Assembly: GCA_913061245.1 (NCBI GenBank)
Contig: CAJXTO010000045.1
Coordinates: 1 to 10,464 of the forward strand
From: an uncultured Oceanospirillales bacterium
Lineage (GTDB): Bacteria > Pseudomonadota > Gammaproteobacteria > Pseudomonadales > Litorivicinaceae
DNA length: 10,464 bases
Reading direction: 5' to 3'
The position numbers and the translations under genes are program-made. The notes under the pieces are model-generated. The model ran no database searches. It saw only the letters and a list, made by a program, of their open reading frames with translations, and was not told the origin of the DNA. Shown here one piece after another: positions 6,643-10,464 of this stretch; position 1 is the first letter of the stretch, and the number at the start of each line of letters is the position of its first letter.

Positions 6643-9600
6643 ACTTGCCCGTCACAAAACGCCATGCGTTATCAAAAAGCCCCATCCAAGGCGTAACGCG
6701 TGAAGTTCCTGGTGGCGCAAACGATAACTGAGATCGCAACACAACGCGCTCAGGATGCGGCATCATGATAGTGACCCGACCATCTGTAGAACACAGGCCA
6801 GCAAGACCTTCAGCTGATCCGTTTGGATTACCGGGATACAAACTCTCCGCTCGCCCTTGGTCATCGGTGTAAATCAAGCTGGTTAAACCGGCATCAGCGA
6901 GTGATTTCACTTGAGACACGGTGTGTTGGAAACGACCCTCGCCATGTGCAACTGCAATCGGGAATCGCGTACCTTCAAGGTGTGTCAAAAGTACTGAGCG
7001 ACTCGCGGGTAATGTCGCAAGTGTGAGTCGAGCTTCAAACTGTTGAGATGCGTTACGATCCATCGGTTTAAAGTGCTCGGCACCTGGCATGAGCGGTGCG
7101 AGCTGAGCCATCATCTGACATCCGTTACAAATACCGAGTGTGACTGTATTTTCACGGTGGAAAAACGCACTGAACATCGCCGAGAGCTCATCATTGAAGA
7201 GAATCGAGCGCGCCCAACCTGAACCCGCTCCCAACACGTCTCCATAGCTGAAGCCACCGCAAGCAGCCAACGCATCAAACGATTCAAGCGTCTGACGACC
7301 ACTCATGAGGTCTGACATGTGCACATCGACAGCTTCGAAGCCACAGTGGTCGAACGCATGCGCCATCTCAATATGACCATTCACACCCTGTTCACGCAAG
7401 ATCGCCACGCGTGGCCGCGCACTCAGAACTCGACGCGTTTCTGGGACTTGGGCCATCGCCGGAATCACTGCCGCATTTAAGCCGTCATACGCTCGTGAGA
7501 TGTGTTGCGCTTCTTGATCGACACATTCTGGATTATCACGCAATCGTGCCATCGCAAAAGTCACTGCTGACCATGATTGCTGGAGAGCGACACGATTCTC
7601 ATTCAAAAGTAGTCTTTCATTCTGGGTAATTGACAAGACATCTGATCGATCGACTTCGCCGAGGACATAAGCGTTGAGATTGACTCGATCAAACGCTTCA
7701 AGAACTGATTCAATCTCTGTGTTTGCGATTTCAATCACACAACCGATTTCCTCGTTGAACCAAAACGCAGTTGGATCAACGCCTTCGGGTGTCTGTGCTT
7801 TCAGACCGCAACGCGATGCAAAGAGCATCTCGGAAACCGTTGCTAGCAACCCACCGTCCGATCGATCGTGATAGGCCAGCAACCGGCCGTCATGAACCAA
7901 TGATTGGATCAAATCAAAACACGCTTTGAGATCCTCTGGTGTCACATCTGGCGGAACATCTCCGAATTGAGATGTCACCTCACATGCAATGGATCCAGCC
8001 ATTCGCTGTTGTCCGAGATCAATCGCGACGAGCGTTGAGTCTTGGCCTCTGAGCAATGGTGTGGTTGTTTTCTCAACATCAGTGACTGGAGCAAATCCGG
8101 AGCAAATCAGAGACATAGGACCGATGACTTCGTGAGTGCCCGCATCATCAGTCCAACGCGTCTTCATCGACATGGAATCTTTACCAACCGGGATACAGAC
8201 ACCAAGTGCGGGACAGAACTCGCCTCCGACCGCTTTGACAGCCTCATAGAGACGGGCATCTTCACCGTCGGTTCCTGCAGCACACATCCAATTTGCCGAC
8301 AGTTTGATTTGACTGACTGCACCGATTGCAGTGCCAGCCATATTCATTACTGTTTCTGCGACTGCCATCCTCGCCGAAGCACCTGCATTGACCAGAGCCA
8401 AAGGCGTTCGCTCACCCATCGCCATTGCTTCACCGGTGACTGAACCGATCGCTGAGTGTGTTACCGCGCAATCAGCAACAGGAACCTGCCACGGTCCAAC
8501 CATCTGATCTTGATGCACGAGTCCTGAGACCGTCCGATCACCAATCGTAATCAGGAAATTCTTTGAAGCGACAGTCGGGTGACTTAATACGCGATGCGCC
8601 AATTCTGAAAACTCAATGTCAGAGAAAGAGGCCGATTTGAGATCCACTGCGAGCGTCGAGGCGTCACGGTGCATCTTTGGAGGCTTACCAAAGAGCACGT
8701 CAACTGGAAGATCCACGGGAGCTGATGATTCACCAGATTTTTCAACCGTCAAATGCGGCTGATCATGTGCATGACCCACAACCGCATAGGGGCAACGTTC
8801 ACGTGCACAGATCGCCTCAAATTCATCGAGTTTGGCCGGGTCGACCGCCAGAACATATCGCTCTTGTGCTTCGTTGCACCACAGTGCGAGTGGCGATAAT
8901 GATGGGTCTGCTGATGGAATCCAGTCCATCGAGAAATCAGCTCCTACGCCGCCATCTTTGACAAGCTCAGGTAATGCATTTGATAAACCGCCCGCACCGA
9001 CATCGTGAATAAAGACAATCGGATTGTTTTGGCCACGGAGCCAACAACGGTCGATCACTTCTTGGCAGCGACGCTCCATTTCCGGATTCGCTCGTTGCAC
9101 AGATGCATAGTCCAAATCACTTCCTGATGTCCCGTCGCCAACTGAACTGGCAGCACCGCCACCTAAGCCAATCAGCATCGCAGGACCACCAAGAACGACC
9201 AATGGTGTTCCTTCGGTGAATGGCTTTTTCTCAACTTGGCCTTCAGAGATGGAGCCAATACCACCGGCAATCATGATGGGTTTGACATAACCACGGCGAC
9301 GCGTACCAACCGCTGTCTCCTCAGACGCCTCGTAGGCCCTGAAATAGCCATTCAGATTAGGGCGCCCAAACTCATTGTTAAAGGACGCGCCACCGATTGG
9401 ACCTTCCAGCATGATTTGTAGTGATGTTGCCAATCGACTCGGCATCGGCAAATCCTGTTCCCAAGGCATTTGAAGACCAGGGATTCGAAGATAATTGACA
9501 CTAAATCCAGTGAGGCCCGCCTTGGGTTTAGCACCACGACCTGTTGCGCCTTCATCTCGAATTTCGCCGCCAGCTCCAGTCGCAGCACCTGGATTTGGAG

Positions 9601-10464
9601 ACACTGCGGTTGGATGGTTATGCGTCTCAACCTTCATCACCAGGTGAACAGGCTCCACCACAGGTTGATATGCGTGCGTGACCGGATTGACTAAAAATCG
9701 TTCAGCAGTCGGACCCTCAACCACGGCAGCGTTATCAGCATATGCTGACAACACACCACCTGGCGCGATCTCATGAGTATTCCGAATCCACTGAAACAAA
9801 CTTTTTGGCTGATCTTCGCCATCAAGCGTCCAAGACGCATTAAATATTTTGTGACGACAATGTTCAGAGTTGGCTTGCGCAAACATCATCAATTCAACAT
9901 CGGTCGGGTCCCGGTCGAGCTTTGCGTATGCAGATGCCAAGTAGTCGATTTCATCATCCGATAATGCGAGCCCATGAACTCTGTTCGCTTGGTTCAATGC
10001 CCCTATCGGATCAGAACCCAACTGAACGATTCCTAATGGTTCTGGCTCACCCGGAGTGAAAAAAGCATCTGTTGGCAAATCGAGAAGGACATCTTCCATC
10101 ATCGGATCCGATATTAATCCGTTCAGAAGCACACGCTGAGCCTCTGATACTGAGCCAGAAACAACAACGTGCATGCCACGCTCGATGCGATTAATCGAAT
10201 CAAAACCACAATTTTTTGCGATTTCAGTCGCCTTGGAACTCCATGGTGATGTCGTACCTGAACGCGGCAAAACAACGAAACCTGAGCCCACCGTAACGGG
10301 TTTAGCATCAAGTAATTGCTCTAATTTATTCGCATCACGGATTTCACCCATCACGAAAAAGAGATAGGTGCAGTCCAAATCGTGAATATCGATTCCTATT
10401 GCTTTTGCGCGAGTAATGAGTGACTGAATACGAAACGACGAGAGGGCATGTCCTCCCTGCAGAA
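6641..10464 (-). CDS. purL: Phosphoribosylformylglycinamidine (FGAM) synthase, large single-chain form; 5' end outside window
   Basis: Fourth step of purine synthesis in the cytoplasm: FGAR, glutamine and ATP give FGAM. The frame is open from the stop at 6641 to the right edge (1,273 residues visible), against about 1,295 in E. coli. The first in-window start candidate is TTG at 10378, but the 28 upstream codons encode LQGGHALSSFRIQSL and onward, matching the conserved PurL N-terminus (E. coli, from memory: LRGSPALSAFRINKL). The true start is therefore about 3-5 codons beyond 10464. Domains in order: PurS-like N-terminus, linker, two PurM-like synthetase halves with SEHCRHKIFNA (9836-9868), METHNHPTA and AYHDRSDGG, then the class I glutaminase. 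The glutaminase triad is intact: Cys in GICNGCQ (7127-7129), and His (6755-6757) and Glu (6749-6751) in PHPER. It is the first visible gene of the purL-rsmJ-dgt set. Its promoter is not in view. Confidence 0.98.
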   Translation of the reverse strand, partial: LQGGHALSSFRIQSLITRAKAIGIDIHDLDCTYLFFVMGEIRDANKLEQLLDAKPVTVGSGFVVLPRSGTTSPWSSKATEIAKNCGFDSINRIERGMHVVVSGSVSEAQRVLLNGLISDPMMEDVLLDLPTDAFFTPGEPEPLGIVQLGSDPIGALNQANRVHGLALSDDEIDYLASAYAKLDRDPTDVELMMFAQANSEHCRHKIFNASWTLDGEDQPKSLFQWIRNTHEIAPGGVLSAYADNAAVVEGPTAERFLVNPVTHAYQPVVEPVHLVMKVETHNHPTAVSPNPGAATGAGGEIRDEGATGRGAKPKAGLTGFSVNYLRIPGLQMPWEQDLPMPSRLATSLQIMLEGPIGGASFNNEFGRPNLNGYFRAYEASEETAVGTRRRGYVKPIMIAGGIGSISEGQVEKKPFTEGTPLVVLGGPAMLIGLGGGAASSVGDGTSGSDLDYASVQRANPEMERRCQEVIDRCWLRGQNNPIVFIHDVGAGGLSNALPELVKDGGVGADFSMDWIPSADPSLSPLALWCNEAQERYVLAVDPAKLDEFEAICARERCPYAVVGHAHDQPHLTVEKSGESSAPVDLPVDVLFGKPPKMHRDASTLAVDLKSASFSDIEFSELAHRVLSHPTVASKNFLITIGDRTVSGLVHQDQMVGPWQVPVADCAVTHSAIGSVTGEAMAMGERTPLALVNAGASARMAVAETVMNMAGTAIGAVSQIKLSANWMCAAGTDGEDARLYEAVKAVGGEFCPALGVCIPVGKDSMSMKTRWTDDAGTHEVIGPMSLICSGFAPVTDVEKTTTPLLRGQDSTLVAIDLGQQRMAGSIACEVTSQFGDVPPDVTPEDLKACFDLIQSLVHDGRLLAYHDRSDGGLLATVSEMLFASRCGLKAQTPEGVDPTAFWFNEEIGCVIEIANTEIESVLEAFDRVNLNAYVLGEVDRSDVLSITQNERLLLNENRVALQQSWSAVTFAMARLRDNPECVDQEAQHISRAYDGLNAAVIPAMAQVPETRRVLSARPRVAILREQGVNGHIEMAHAFDHCGFEAVDVHMSDLMSGRQTLESFDALAACGGFSYGDVLGAGSGWARSILFNDELSAMFSAFFHRENTVTLGICNGCQMMAQLAPLMPGAEHFKPMDRNASQQFEARLTLATLPASRSVLLTHLEGTRFPIAVAHGEGRFQHTVSQVKSLADAGLTSLIYTDDQGRAESLYPGNPNGSAEGLAGLCSTDGRVTIMMPHPERVVLRSQLSFAPPGTSRVTPWMGLFDNAWRFVTGK

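Noticed and set aside
8042..8443. 133-codon open frame on the plus strand, antisense to purL
   Set aside because: It lies wholly inside the unmistakable purL coding sequence, has no recognisable domain, and its Cys/Arg/His-rich composition is typical of a shadow frame.
10398..10451. Small minus-strand frame from ATG 10449 with a good-looking GGAGG upstream
   Set aside because: It ends after 17 codons and overlaps in another frame the codons for the conserved PurL N-terminus, so the GGAGG-like bases are better explained as PurL Gly-Gly codons.
1..10464. Search for a novel defence, mobile or secondary-metabolism system
   Set aside because: Every stretch over about 100 bases is taken up by a recognisable housekeeping gene with intact motifs. 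No repeats, integrase, transposase or unfamiliar gene was seen.

Overview
This is a gene-dense housekeeping stretch, almost certainly from an aerobic gammaproteobacterium. Three things point that way: the single-chain (about 1,275-residue) PurL, RsmJ (a family found mainly in gammaproteobacteria), and the classic tesA / ybbA-ybbP divergent arrangement. A Sco-type copper chaperone and the start of acetyl-CoA synthetase suggest a respiring, acetate-using cell. The genus cannot be fixed from the sequence. I see no mobile element, tRNA, rRNA, CRISPR array or phage gene.

Layout from left to right. Positions 1-70 hold the first 23 codons of an acs gene that leaves the window (minus strand), followed by a 102-base leader (71-172). 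Positions 173-3915 hold a minus-strand gene set transcribed right to left: ybbA (ABC ATPase), ybbP (FtsX-type permease), then a sco gene 12 bases after ybbP. Head to head with ybbA, and overlapping its first codons, is plus-strand tesA (3906-4517), a secreted SGNH lysophospholipase/thioesterase. tesA runs tail to tail into dgt, overlapping it by 22 bases.

Positions 4496-10464 hold a second minus-strand gene set, purL - rsmJ - dgt: purine synthesis, 16S rRNA methylation and dNTP hydrolysis. purL is open to the right edge of the window. Its conserved N-terminus can be read upstream of the first in-window start candidate, so its real start lies a few codons outside.

How the genes work together: YbbA and YbbP form an ABC-type mechanotransmission complex in the inner membrane, and TesA is its usual genomic partner in the periplasm. 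Sco acts on the periplasmic face of the same membrane in CuA maturation of cytochrome oxidase. PurL feeds purine synthesis, while Dgt degrades purine (and perhaps other) dNTPs. Nearly every same-strand junction is coupled: two ATGA overlaps, and two ribosome binding sites that include or touch the previous stop codon. No intergenic stretch exceeds 102 bases. I found no convincing undescribed system here. The points worth a second look are gene-boundary features: the missed PurL N-terminus, the overlapping divergent starts of tesA and ybbA, the convergent tail overlap, and sco attached to the ybbAP unit.
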